Source: an uncultured Burkholderiales bacterium
GTDB lineage: Bacteria; Pseudomonadota; Gammaproteobacteria; Burkholderiales; Burkholderiaceae_C
DNA: 46,625 nucleotides
Assembly: GCA_903949285.1 (NCBI GenBank)
Contig: CAJAYT010000161.1
Coordinates: 1-46,625, forward strand
Direction of reading: 5' to 3'
Shown here: positions 35,284 through 43,678 of the stretch, piece by piece
How positions within the stretch are numbered: the first letter of the stretch is position 1
How the letters are laid out: each line of letters starts with the position of its first letter
The notes under the pieces: model-generated
Told to the model about the DNA's origin: nothing
Seen by the model: the letters and a program-made list of their open reading frames with translations, nothing else
Databases searched by the model: none
Program-made: the position numbers and the translations under genes

Positions 35284-35959
35284 TACTGTTTTAAGAGCCA
35301 AGGGACTTACGCGCAAATTCTTGGAAGCGCCCAATGAGATCACGGTTCTAAGTGGCGTTGAACTCACGGTCAAAGAGGGGGATTCAGTTGCCATTCTCGG
35401 CGCCTCTGGATCAGGCAAAAGTACGCTTCTTCATTTGCTGGGTGGGCTGGACAATCCAAGCGAGGGTATTGTCCAGTTGTTGGGGGAGGATTTCTCCAAC
35501 ATGCAAGAACGCGCTCGCGATAGTGCGCGTAACCGCTCATTGGGTTTTGTTTATCAGTTTCATCATTTACTGCAAGAGTTTGATGCAATTGACAATGTAG
35601 CGATGCCACTGATGATCGCACGTATGGATAAAACCCAGGCCCGTGAGCAAGCTAAGGCGGTTTTGCAAAAAGTTGGGTTGGGTGCGCGTTTGCATCACAT
35701 GCCCAGTGAACTCTCGGGGGGTGAGCGACAACGCGTTGCAATTGCGAGGGCATTGGTGATTAAGCCAAAGTGTCTGCTTGCGGACGAGCCGACGGGGAAC
35801 TTAGACCGCGGCGCAGCCAGCTCGGTATTCGATTTGATGCTTGAGTTGACCACGGATCAGTCCATGTCCTTTGTGGTTGTAACGCATGACGAATCCTTGG
35901 CTGCCCGCTGCTCCCGAAGGTACAGGCTCATTCAAGGTCAACTTGAAGAGGTGAGCTAA
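35276..35959 (+). CDS. lolD: Lipoprotein-releasing ABC transporter ATPase LolD
   Basis: A 227-residue ATPase with Walker A GASGSGKSTLLH, signature LSGGERQRVAIARAL and Walker B LLADEPTGNLD. The YQFHHLLQEFDAIDNVAMPL block is typical of LolD. It powers the LolC/E permease encoded just upstream (8-nt overlap). Confidence 0.95.
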   Translation: MNNTVLRAKGLTRKFLEAPNEITVLSGVELTVKEGDSVAILGASGSGKSTLLHLLGGLDNPSEGIVQLLGEDFSNMQERARDSARNRSLGFVYQFHHLLQEFDAIDNVAMPLMIARMDKTQAREQAKAVLQKVGLGARLHHMPSELSGGERQRVAIARALVIKPKCLLADEPTGNLDRGAASSVFDLMLELTTDQSMSFVVVTHDESLAARCSRRYRLIQGQLEEVS

Positions 35960-35996
35960 ATCAATTCAGTGCACAAGCGCTACCCTTAATCCACCC

Positions 35997-36875
35997 ATGA
36001 ATTCCCCGCCTGCAAAGGACCCCCCTAGATTTATAGACTCCCACTGTCATTTAGACGCAAGCGAGTTTGGGGCTGACTCGGATGCAATGCGCGATAGAGC
36101 AAGGCGTGCAGGGGTTGATCTGTGTTTGATTCCGGCTGTTGATAGCAATAATTTTGAAGTTGTTCAAAATTTAGCACACCGGTTCAATGATCTTTATGCC
36201 CTTGGGATACACCCGCTTTATACCCCTGGTGCAAATGACCAAGATCTTCAGACACTGCGAAGTCTTTTGGCAAAAGGGACTAGCTTGCCTCATAAAGACC
36301 CCAGACTCGTTGGAGTTGGGGAGATTGGTTTGGACGGCGCTCTAAAGAATTTGGACTGGAATCGACAAATCTTTTTTTACGAAGAGCAACTAAAAATTGC
36401 TGCTCAATTTGATTTACCAGTTGTTTTGCACGTTCGTCAATCAGTAGACTTTGTTTTAAAGGGCCTTAGAAAGCATAGAGTGAGAGGGGGTATTGCACAC
36501 GCCTTTAACGGCAGTTTGCAACAAGCTGCGCAATTCATTGAGATGGGCTTTAAGCTTGGATTTGGAGGTGCGTTGACCTATCCGAGGGCCTTGCACCTTA
36601 GACGGTTGGTGCGGGAAGTGCCCGCACAGTCTATAGTCTTAGAAACAGATTCACCCGATATAGTTGCGGTATGGCGCTACGTTAATGCTCAGGAGCGGGC
36701 TCAGGGACAAGTACAGGGCAGAAATGAGCCCTCAGATTTGCCGCTCATTGCAAAGGAGATCGCAGCTCTTAGGGGCGTAAGTCTTGAAGAATTAATGACT
36801 CAGAGCACAAACAATTTCTTAAGTGTGTTTAATCTCCCAGCATCCATTACTGGTATAAATACAAGCACGAACTAA
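35997..36875 (+). CDS. TatD family metal-dependent hydrolase
   Basis: A 292-residue amidohydrolase-fold protein with FIDSHCHLDA near residue 12, GIHPLY, VGEIGLD, VVLHVRQS, AHAFNGSL and a final LETDSPD. These carry the metal ligands of TatD nucleases. Relatives show 3'-5' exonuclease or DNase activity. The exact paralog (TatD, YcfH, YjjV) cannot be set; the insertions around 200-225 lean toward YjjV. It lies 37 nt after lolD. Confidence 0.88.
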   Translation: MNSPPAKDPPRFIDSHCHLDASEFGADSDAMRDRARRAGVDLCLIPAVDSNNFEVVQNLAHRFNDLYALGIHPLYTPGANDQDLQTLRSLLAKGTSLPHKDPRLVGVGEIGLDGALKNLDWNRQIFFYEEQLKIAAQFDLPVVLHVRQSVDFVLKGLRKHRVRGGIAHAFNGSLQQAAQFIEMGFKLGFGGALTYPRALHLRRLVREVPAQSIVLETDSPDIVAVWRYVNAQERAQGQVQGRNEPSDLPLIAKEIAALRGVSLEELMTQSTNNFLSVFNLPASITGINTSTN

Positions 36876-36955
36876 TTCCGACTCCAGCTACAAAGCTCAG
36901 CATCCATCTCTAGCTCCGATCATTTGTATTTTTATTTAACTCTGAAATCCACTCC

Positions 36956-37711
36956 ATGGCTTCCAAAAAAAATCAATTACCAGACGTCAATTTATCTGAG
37001 CACTCAGGCGTCAGGTATTTACATTTTGGAACCCCGTGGGTGCAGGGCTCAATGGAGATTGCCCGCCCCTTTGATCTTGATCTGGAATATGCGCAGCGCA
37101 TGATGGGGTGGTTGCTCTTCATGGATCCCTTAAGCGTTGAGCATCTCAAATCCTTGCATTCCATGCATTTAGGATTGGGCGCGGCATCGTTAACGAAGTT
37201 TTGTTATAAAAAACTTCATATGAAAACAACCACTATCGAACTCAATCCTAAAGTGATTGCAGCTTGCAGGTTATGGTTTAAGTTGCCTAACGACAATGAC
37301 CGTTTATCTGTGATACTTGGTGATGCGGGAGAGGTCGCGGGGCATGCTCACTGGGCGGGACAAATAGACGCGCTCCATGTTGATTTGTATGATGAGGAGG
37401 CCGCCGCGCCAGTTATAGAAGGCGTTGATTTTTATGCAGGCTGTCGTAACTTGTTGACCGATAAAGGGGTGATGGCGGTCAACTTATTTGGGCGTAGTGT
37501 TAAGTTTGACCAAAGCTACGAGAAAATTGAGAAAGCTTTTGGTGCGCAAAATGTCTGTGCTTTCAAGCCCACAAAGGAAGGAAACACGATTGTATTGGCA
37601 CTAAAGAGTGGCGCAATCCCCTCGCGTGAGGTGCTGACGGCGCGCGCCGCACTAATAGAGGAACTTTGGTACTTGCCTGCACTGAAATGGATCAAGGTTT
37701 TGAATCTTTAG
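36956..37711 (+). CDS. Spermidine-synthase-like methyltransferase-fold protein
   Basis: A 251-residue Rossmann-fold protein with the SpeE-like opening VRYLHFGTPWVQGSMEIARP, HLGLGAASLTKF in the nucleotide-binding position, TTIELNPKVIAACRLWF and a DALHVDLYDEEAA segment. The glycine loop lacks the full GGGDG motif of true spermidine synthases and the protein is short, so aminopropyl transfer is doubtful. It follows tatD on the same strand, an order seen in other Burkholderiales. Role unknown. Confidence 0.78.
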   Translation: MASKKNQLPDVNLSEHSGVRYLHFGTPWVQGSMEIARPFDLDLEYAQRMMGWLLFMDPLSVEHLKSLHSMHLGLGAASLTKFCYKKLHMKTTTIELNPKVIAACRLWFKLPNDNDRLSVILGDAGEVAGHAHWAGQIDALHVDLYDEEAAAPVIEGVDFYAGCRNLLTDKGVMAVNLFGRSVKFDQSYEKIEKAFGAQNVCAFKPTKEGNTIVLALKSGAIPSREVLTARAALIEELWYLPALKWIKVLNL

Positions 37712-37894
37712 AAATTCAGTTTGTAAAGAACTCAATTTATCTGGGGTAGCAGTCGTCAGGGTTTCTACTTAAAGGCGCAATTGAGATTATCATAAGCGGT
37801 TTTCCGATATCCACATGCGCTTTAATCGATTGCTTTAACTGAGGTGTGGATTCAACAATGAGTAGTTATCAATCATTCTTCGAGGAGAAGACTT

Positions 37895-38392
37895 GTGAAT
37901 ATTAAGAGTCAAAAAGACTTTTTCTCTGGCGTCATGTTTATGGTCGTTGGAGGAGGTTTCGGGTGGGGGTCATACAGCTCTTACTCAGTAGGCACAGGCG
38001 CTCGCATGGGTCCTGGATATTTTCCGTTGATGCTTGGCGCTCTATTGGCCTTGCTTGGATTTTTTGTGCTCCTCGGATCCATTTTGGCGCGAGAGGAACA
38101 GGCCGATCATGAAATCGGGTCTGTCGCATGGCGCCCTTTGTTTTTTATTCTTGCAGCCAACCTCTCCTTTGGTGTGTGTTTGGGTGGGCTACCCTCCATT
38201 GGACTTGAGCCACTGGGAATGATCATCGGAATTTTTGCTTTGACTTTGATTGCTAGCTATGCAGATATGCATAACTTCAGTTTTAAGGGCAATCTTATTT
38301 TGGCTGTGATTTTGTCCATTGGTAGCTATTTGGCTTTCATATTGCTTTTGCAATTGCAAATCCCGGTATGGCCAGTATTTATAACCGGTTAA
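37895..38392 (+). CDS. tctB: Tripartite tricarboxylate transporter small membrane subunit TctB
   Basis: A 165-residue membrane protein with four hydrophobic helices. The segment GTGARMGPGYFPLMLGALLALLG near residue 30 is the TctB hallmark. It is the poorly conserved small subunit of the TctABC symporter. The GTG start at 37895 has GAGGAG upstream. tctA follows 13 nt later. No binding-protein gene adjoins. Confidence 0.92.
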   Translation: MNIKSQKDFFSGVMFMVVGGGFGWGSYSSYSVGTGARMGPGYFPLMLGALLALLGFFVLLGSILAREEQADHEIGSVAWRPLFFILAANLSFGVCLGGLPSIGLEPLGMIIGIFALTLIASYADMHNFSFKGNLILAVILSIGSYLAFILLLQLQIPVWPVFITG

Positions 38393-38405
38393 GGAGATAT
38401 TAAAA

Positions 38406-39917
38406 ATGGATTTATTTCATAACCTAGCGCTAGGATTTAGCGTAGCGGTCACTCCCATTAATTTGGTTTATGCGTTTGTAGGCTGTGTGCTTGGAACGCT
38501 TATTGGTGTGTTACCTGGTATCGGACCTGTTGCTACGATTGCGATGCTGTTGCCTGCAACTTATGCGCTTCCACCCGTGTCCGCACTCATTATGCTTGCA
38601 GGTATTTACTACGGTGCCCAGTACGGTGGTTCCACAACGGCTATTTTGGTGAATTTGCCTGGCGAGTCATCCTCAGTCGTGACGACCATTGACGGCTACC
38701 AAATGGCGCGCAAAGGCCGTGCCGGGCCAGCGCTTGCTGCTGCGGGCCTTGGCTCTTTCTTTGCTGGTTGTGTGGGTACCCTGATATTGGCAGCTTTTGC
38801 CCCGCCCTTGACAGAACTTGCTTTTAAATTCGGTCCTGCAGAGTACTTCTCTTTGATGATTCTTGGTTTGATTGGTGCCGTCGTTTTAGCATCAGGCTCG
38901 CTCTTAAAAGCCATTGCCATGATTGTGCTGGGTTTGCTGCTCGGACTTGTTGGAACAGACGTGAACTCAGGAGTGGCACGTTTTAGCTTTGACATTCCTG
39001 AGCTGACCGACGGCATTGGATTCGTGGTGGTTGCGATGGGTGTGTTTGGATACGGTGAGATTATTAGTAATCTATCTGTGGACCCAGACGACCGGGAGAT
39101 CTTCACCGCAAAGGTTCAGGGTCTTTTCCCAACCAAAGAGGATTTCAAGTTAATGCTCCCCGCGGTGATGCGCGGTACTGCACTGGGCTCAGTGCTGGGT
39201 GTATTGCCCGGTGGTGGCGCGCTTTTAGCTGCTTTTGCTGCTTACACACTTGAGAAAAAGACAAAGCTACGTCCTGGTGAAGTACCCTTTGGTCAAGGTA
39301 ACATCCGCGGTGTGGCGTCTCCTGAGGCGGCAAACAATGCAGGTGCACAAACCTCATTTATTCCATTGTTGACGCTTGGTATCCCCCCCAACGCTGTGAT
39401 GGCGTTGATGGTAGGTGCGATGACGATCCACAACATTCAGCCTGGCCCCCAGGTGATGACGAGCAATCCAGAACTTTTTTGGGGTTTGATTGCTTCAATG
39501 TGGATTGGTAATTTGATGTTGGTGATTTTAAATCTGCCAATGATCGGAATATGGATCAAGCTCTTGTCCGTACCTTATCGTTATCTGTTCCCAGCCATTG
39601 TTCTTTTCTGCGCAATCGGTGTTTATTCAACAAATAACAATACCTTTGACGTTTGGATGGTTGCCTTATTTGGTTTGATCGGCTATTTGTTTGTGAAACT
39701 GGGTTGCGAACCAGCACCTTTGTTACTTGGATTCATCTTAGGTCCAATGATGGAGGAGAACTTGAGAAGGGCACTGCTCTTGTCTAGGGGTAATTGGTCC
39801 GTGTTAGTCACTCGTCCATTATCTGGTGGGCTCTTGGCGGCTGCCCTGTTGTTGCTTGTCATTGTGCTCTTGCCGGCTGTGAAATCTAAACGCGAAGAAG
39901 CATTCGTCGAAGATTAA
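38406..39917 (+). CDS. tctA: Tripartite tricarboxylate transporter large membrane subunit TctA
   Basis: A 503-residue permease with about 12 helices. Two TctA signature loops, GVLPGIGPVATIAMLLPATY and GVLPGGGALLAAFAAY, mark the inverted repeat, and SPEAANNAGAQTSFIPLLTLGIPPNAVMAL is strongly conserved. It drives sodium- or proton-coupled uptake of a carboxylate bound by a Bug protein, possibly one encoded elsewhere such as the gene at 16962. AAGGAGAT precedes the ATG. Confidence 0.95.
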   Translation: MDLFHNLALGFSVAVTPINLVYAFVGCVLGTLIGVLPGIGPVATIAMLLPATYALPPVSALIMLAGIYYGAQYGGSTTAILVNLPGESSSVVTTIDGYQMARKGRAGPALAAAGLGSFFAGCVGTLILAAFAPPLTELAFKFGPAEYFSLMILGLIGAVVLASGSLLKAIAMIVLGLLLGLVGTDVNSGVARFSFDIPELTDGIGFVVVAMGVFGYGEIISNLSVDPDDREIFTAKVQGLFPTKEDFKLMLPAVMRGTALGSVLGVLPGGGALLAAFAAYTLEKKTKLRPGEVPFGQGNIRGVASPEAANNAGAQTSFIPLLTLGIPPNAVMALMVGAMTIHNIQPGPQVMTSNPELFWGLIASMWIGNLMLVILNLPMIGIWIKLLSVPYRYLFPAIVLFCAIGVYSTNNNTFDVWMVALFGLIGYLFVKLGCEPAPLLLGFILGPMMEENLRRALLLSRGNWSVLVTRPLSGGLLAAALLLLVIVLLPAVKSKREEAFVED

Positions 39918-39953
39918 AAGTCGATGTAATTCGCTTACTTTTCTAATAGATGC

Positions 39954-39982
39954 AAAAATAGCACCTTCGTGGTGCTATTTTT
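39954..39982 (+). terminator. Intrinsic terminator after tctA
   Basis: AAAATAGCACC pairs with GGTGCTATTTT across a TTCGT loop, ending in TTTTT at 39978-39982. It closes the tctBA operon. The stem is long and the form canonical. Confidence 0.9.
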
Positions 39983-40114
39983 GTTTAAGCGGTCGAGACA
40001 ATTTTTCTCGTAAGTTCAACTCAATTCTTTTAGCCGTGCTAAAGTGATCAATCTTTCTTGACATTCAATAGTCGTGCAATTTTTCTAGATAAAAATCTTT
40101 TTTGGAATCCAGCC

Positions 40115-41737
40115 GTGAATTTTAATTTCAACAACCCCTATCCCTCTACACGTTTACCTGTTTTTGCTCGCAATGTGGTCTCTACCTCGCATCCACTGGC
40201 AGCGCAGGCAGGTTTGAAAATGTTGCAAGCTGGGGGCAACGCAGTGGATGCAGCCATTGCAGCAGCAGCAGTGATTACGATCACAGAGCCTGTGAGTAAC
40301 GGATTAGGATCGGATGCATTTTGTATTTTGTGGGACGGAAAATCAATGCATGGTTTGAATGCTTCTGGGTGCGCACCTAAGGGTTGGACTCCAGAGTATT
40401 TTCATAAAAAATACGGCCAAGCTGAAAAGACTCCGCCCAAGCGCGGAATGGACTCGGTGACGATACCAGGTGCCGTCGCAAGTTGGATGGCTCTCTCTGA
40501 GCGTTTCGGTAAACTCCCCTTTGAAGATTTGTTGGCCCCCGCTATTGAAACAGCAGAGAGAGGATATTTATTGCCCGTGGTTGTGCAACAAAAATGGGCT
40601 GCAGGCGCTGCAGAGCTCGGCTCCTTGCCCGGATTTGCACAGGCGTTTATGCCTAAGGGGCGAGCACCCAACGTGGCTGAGTTGTTTCAGTTTAAAGCTG
40701 CTGCAAAGGGTCTTAAAGCGATTGCCAGGACCAAGGGAGAGGCGTTTTACGGCGGAGAGATCGCTCAGGCCATTGAGCGCTTCTCAGATGCAAATGGCGG
40801 TTGTTTAAAAGCGAGCGACTTTAGGGACTATAAGCCTGAGTGGGTGGTGCCGATTGAGAAAAATTACAGAGACTATAGCGTTCACGAAATTCCTCCCAAC
40901 GGGCAAGGCATTGCTGCTTTGATTGCTTTGGGTATTTTAGAGAACTTTGATTTGGCAAGCATGCCCGTCGACGGTGTTCAATCACAGCACTTGCAGATTG
41001 AGGCGATGAAACTGGCGTTTGCGGATGTTTACCGCTTTGTGGCGGAGCGCTCAAATATGGAGGTGAGCGTTGAGCAAATGCTGGACTCTAAATATTTAGC
41101 AAATCGTGCAAAGCTTATTGATATGAAGAAAGCCCAAGAGTTTGGTGCCGGAAATCCTGTCAAAGGCGGAACCATTTACTTGAGCGCTGCTGATGAGAGT
41201 GGCATGATGGTGAGTTTTATTCAAAGTAACTACATGGGTTTTGGATCGGGTTGCGTAGAGCCCGAGTTTGGGATCAGTTTACAAAACCGAGGTCACGGTT
41301 TCAGTACTGTTGCCAATGGACTCAATCCCGCCAATTTGGTTGCGCCTGGCAAGCGTCCCTTTCACACCATCATCCCCGCCTTCTTGACCAAAGAGGGCAA
41401 GCCCATCATGAGCTTTGGAGTTATGGGTGGAAATATGCAGCCTCAGGGGCATATGCAAACTCTGGTTCGCATGCTCGATTACAAGCAAAACCCACAAGCT
41501 GCCTGTGACGCACCAAGGTGGAGATTCAACGCGGGTCTAGAGATCAACGTCGAGTCTGCGATGGATGGCAGGACCGTTCAAGGACTCAAAGATTTAGGTC
41601 ATGTCGTAGATGTGATCAATGATAGTTATCAAGATTTTGGTTCGGGTCAATTTATTTGGCGCGCTGGTGATCCAAAGATTGAGGGCTATATTATTGCCAG
41701 TGATTCACGCAGGGATGGTTTGGCAGCAGGTTATTAA
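40115..41737 (+). CDS. Gamma-glutamyltransferase family protein (no signal peptide)
   Basis: A 540-residue Ntn-hydrolase of the GGT family. I place the start at GTG 40115 (NFNFNNPYPSTRLPVFARNVV), the usual N-terminus of this subgroup; a TTG at 40058 adds an unlikely leader. TSHPLAAQAGLKMLQAGGNAVDAA is the standard large-subunit start. The self-cleavage nucleophile is T353, in VKGGTIYLSAAD. FGSGCVEPEFGISLQNRG and SFGVMGGNMQPQGHMQ follow. There is no secretion signal, unlike classical GGT, so it is probably cytoplasmic. Substrate (glutathione, gamma-glutamyl compounds or other amides) is unknown. Confidence 0.88.
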   Translation: MNFNFNNPYPSTRLPVFARNVVSTSHPLAAQAGLKMLQAGGNAVDAAIAAAAVITITEPVSNGLGSDAFCILWDGKSMHGLNASGCAPKGWTPEYFHKKYGQAEKTPPKRGMDSVTIPGAVASWMALSERFGKLPFEDLLAPAIETAERGYLLPVVVQQKWAAGAAELGSLPGFAQAFMPKGRAPNVAELFQFKAAAKGLKAIARTKGEAFYGGEIAQAIERFSDANGGCLKASDFRDYKPEWVVPIEKNYRDYSVHEIPPNGQGIAALIALGILENFDLASMPVDGVQSQHLQIEAMKLAFADVYRFVAERSNMEVSVEQMLDSKYLANRAKLIDMKKAQEFGAGNPVKGGTIYLSAADESGMMVSFIQSNYMGFGSGCVEPEFGISLQNRGHGFSTVANGLNPANLVAPGKRPFHTIIPAFLTKEGKPIMSFGVMGGNMQPQGHMQTLVRMLDYKQNPQAACDAPRWRFNAGLEINVESAMDGRTVQGLKDLGHVVDVINDSYQDFGSGQFIWRAGDPKIEGYIIASDSRRDGLAAGY

Positions 41738-41776
41738 ATCCATAGCCTGTCTTTGGTCAATACTGGATCTCACTTC

Positions 41777-41849
41777 TTGATCTAATACCCTGTTCTATAC
41801 TTTTTACCAAGGGCCAGGGTAGCTTTGAATTCAGACTTAATTAGATCAA
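41777..41849 (+). other. Long inverted repeat between the GGT and DMT genes
   Basis: TTGATCTAAT (41777-41786) and ATTAGATCAA (41840-41849) are exact inverted copies. Just inside, ACCCTG (41787-41792) pairs with CAGGGT (41815-41820). A nested 16-bp stem with one 19-nt side bulge results, without a U-tract. It lies about 55 nt before the DMT permease start. Confidence 0.55.
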
Positions 41850-41904
41850 TAAGATTCCTGTTGTCTGGACCCTTTAGGAAAGCTATCATCTCAATTCTTG
41901 TTAC

Positions 41905-42831
41905 ATGACCGAGTCACTCAAACCCTCTAAAAGCTTTGGCGTTGGGCTAACGCTTGCAGTGCTGGGCGCAATTGCCTTTAGCGGCAAGGCAATCATCGTC
42001 AAACTGGCCTACCGTTACGGTGTTGACGCAGTGACGGTGATTATGTTTCGTATGCTTTTTGCACTGCCTCTTTTTCTGGGTATGGTGGTGTGGGCTTCCA
42101 GACAAGAACATTCAAAAGAAAATCCTTTGAGGTGGGTAGACGCTTTTCCCATACTGGGGCTTGGATTTATCGGCTACTATTTGTCCAGTTATTTGGACTT
42201 TCTTGGGTTGCAGTACATCTCGGCCGGGCTTGAGCGGCTTATTTTGTACCTAAGTCCAACCTTTGTTATGCTGATGGGCCGAGTGCTTTATAAAAGGCGG
42301 GTAGAGCCCATTCGTATCTTAGCCATGTTGGTGAGTTACGCTGGTATTTGCGTCGTTTTTTGGCACGAGGTGAGTTGGGCTGGCCCCTCTGTCGCTGTTG
42401 GTTCTGCATGGGTTTTTGCAAGCGCTTTTAGCTACGCAGTTTATTTAATTTACAGTGGACAACTGGTTCACCGAATTGGTTCTTTGCGACTGGTGGGTTG
42501 GGCCTCTAGTTTCGCAAGCATCTGTTGCATTATTCAGTTTCTACTCGTCAGACCTTTAAGTGCTGCGTGGGTACCCGCCGAGGTATTAGAGTTGTCAATG
42601 CTGAACGCTGTGCTTTGCACAGCAACACCGGTGTTGATGGTGATGATGGCTATCGAGAGAATAGGACCGGCGCTTGCTTCACAGGTTGGTATGGTGGGTC
42701 CTTTGTCTACAATTATTTTGAGTGTCTTGGTGCTTGGCGAAACTCTCAATGTGTGGATTGCGTTGGGCACGTTCTTGGTTATCGGTGGTATTTACTTGGT
42801 TACGAAATTTGGATCTCAAAGGGGAAATTAA
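41905..42831 (+). CDS. DMT superfamily (EamA) permease
   Basis: A 308-residue ten-helix inner-membrane protein with two EamA repeats. The first includes GAIAFSGKAIIVKLAYRYGVD and the second GPALASQVGMVGPLSTIILSVLVLGE. Different in sequence from the DMT protein at 29131-30012. Substrate unknown. The SDR gene starts 2 nt after its stop, so the two are translated from one message. Confidence 0.9.
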   Translation: MTESLKPSKSFGVGLTLAVLGAIAFSGKAIIVKLAYRYGVDAVTVIMFRMLFALPLFLGMVVWASRQEHSKENPLRWVDAFPILGLGFIGYYLSSYLDFLGLQYISAGLERLILYLSPTFVMLMGRVLYKRRVEPIRILAMLVSYAGICVVFWHEVSWAGPSVAVGSAWVFASAFSYAVYLIYSGQLVHRIGSLRLVGWASSFASICCIIQFLLVRPLSAAWVPAEVLELSMLNAVLCTATPVLMVMMAIERIGPALASQVGMVGPLSTIILSVLVLGETLNVWIALGTFLVIGGIYLVTKFGSQRGN

Positions 42832-42833
42832 AC

Positions 42834-43631
42834 ATGGATTTAAAAATTAAAGGCAAATGGGCGCTTGTCTGCGGTGCAAGCAAAGGTCTTGGACTGGGCT
42901 GCGCGAGCTCACTCGTCAAGGAGGGTGTGAACGTTGTGATTGTGGCCAGAGGGGCTGAGGCGTTAGAGGCCTCTCGCGCTGGGTTAGAGAAGTTGAGTAC
43001 AGCTAAAGTGATTGCAGTTGCCGCAGACATCACCACTCAAGAGGGACGTGAAGCGGTTTGGGCTGCTCCGGGTGGTCCTGGGAAAAATTACGATATTGTG
43101 ATCACCAATGCTGGTGGTCCCCCGCCAGGTGACTTTAAGGACTGGGACAGAGAGACTTGGATTAAAGCGATTGATGCCAATATGCTCACGCCTATTGAGT
43201 TGATTAAAGCAACCATAGACGGCATGACAGAGCGTAAATTTGGACGCATTATCAATATCACCTCTGGCGCTGTCAAAGCACCTATTGAAGTGCTTGGACT
43301 CTCCAACGGGGCCAGAAGCGGTTTGACTGGATTTGTAGCCGGTGTTGCACGTTCGGCTAAGTATGTCTCTAACAACGTCACCATTAACAACTTATTGCCC
43401 GGCGCCTACGATACGGACCGCTTGAAGGTGACGATGAGCGGAGCCGCTAAAAAGACGGGTCAAAGCTTAGAGGATATTGCGCAGGCAAGACGCAAAACTA
43501 TTCCTGCCCAGCGCTTTGGACACCCCGATGAATTTGGGGATACCTGTGCGTTTTTATGTAGTGAGCAGGCTGGGTATATGACTGGACAAAATATACTGAC
43601 GGACGGTGGTGCTTATCCGGGCACGTATTGA
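42834..43631 (+). CDS. SDR family protein with altered catalytic residues
   Basis: A 265-residue Rossmann protein of the short-chain dehydrogenase/reductase type. Cofactor motif GASKGLG (14-20), NAGG (92-95) and C-terminal LTDGGAYPGTY are present. The catalytic Ser is S144, but the expected YxxxK 13 residues on reads S157-N-G-A-R161. This is the pattern of a known FabG-like subgroup that lacks the standard tetrad. GGGGA stands 10 nt before ATG 42834; a much longer frame upstream only shadows the DMT gene. Substrate unknown. Confidence 0.9.
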   Translation: MDLKIKGKWALVCGASKGLGLGCASSLVKEGVNVVIVARGAEALEASRAGLEKLSTAKVIAVAADITTQEGREAVWAAPGGPGKNYDIVITNAGGPPPGDFKDWDRETWIKAIDANMLTPIELIKATIDGMTERKFGRIINITSGAVKAPIEVLGLSNGARSGLTGFVAGVARSAKYVSNNVTINNLLPGAYDTDRLKVTMSGAAKKTGQSLEDIAQARRKTIPAQRFGHPDEFGDTCAFLCSEQAGYMTGQNILTDGGAYPGTY

Positions 43632-43650
43632 TTTGTAAACTGCCGGGGTT

Positions 43651-43678
43651 TCAAAGGCTCTTCGTCAAGAGCCTTTGA
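43651..43678. other. Perfect 12-bp hairpin at the convergent end of the SDR and CoA-binding protein genes
   Basis: TCAAAGGCTCTT (43651-43662) and AAGAGCCTTTGA (43667-43678) are exact inverted copies around a CGTC loop. The stem is made of the last codons and the stop of the minus-strand gene. Neither side has a U-tract. It could halt or protect both convergent transcripts. Confidence 0.6.

Noticed and set aside
40058..40114. TTG start for the GGT family gene, and the same TTGACA as a -35 box
   Set aside because: The leader is unlike the family. No credible -10 lies 16-18 nt after the TTGACA, so I did not list it as a promoter.
42525..42833. Frame open far upstream of the SDR start
   Set aside because: It overlaps the DMT permease gene in another frame and gives low-complexity, non-family residues.
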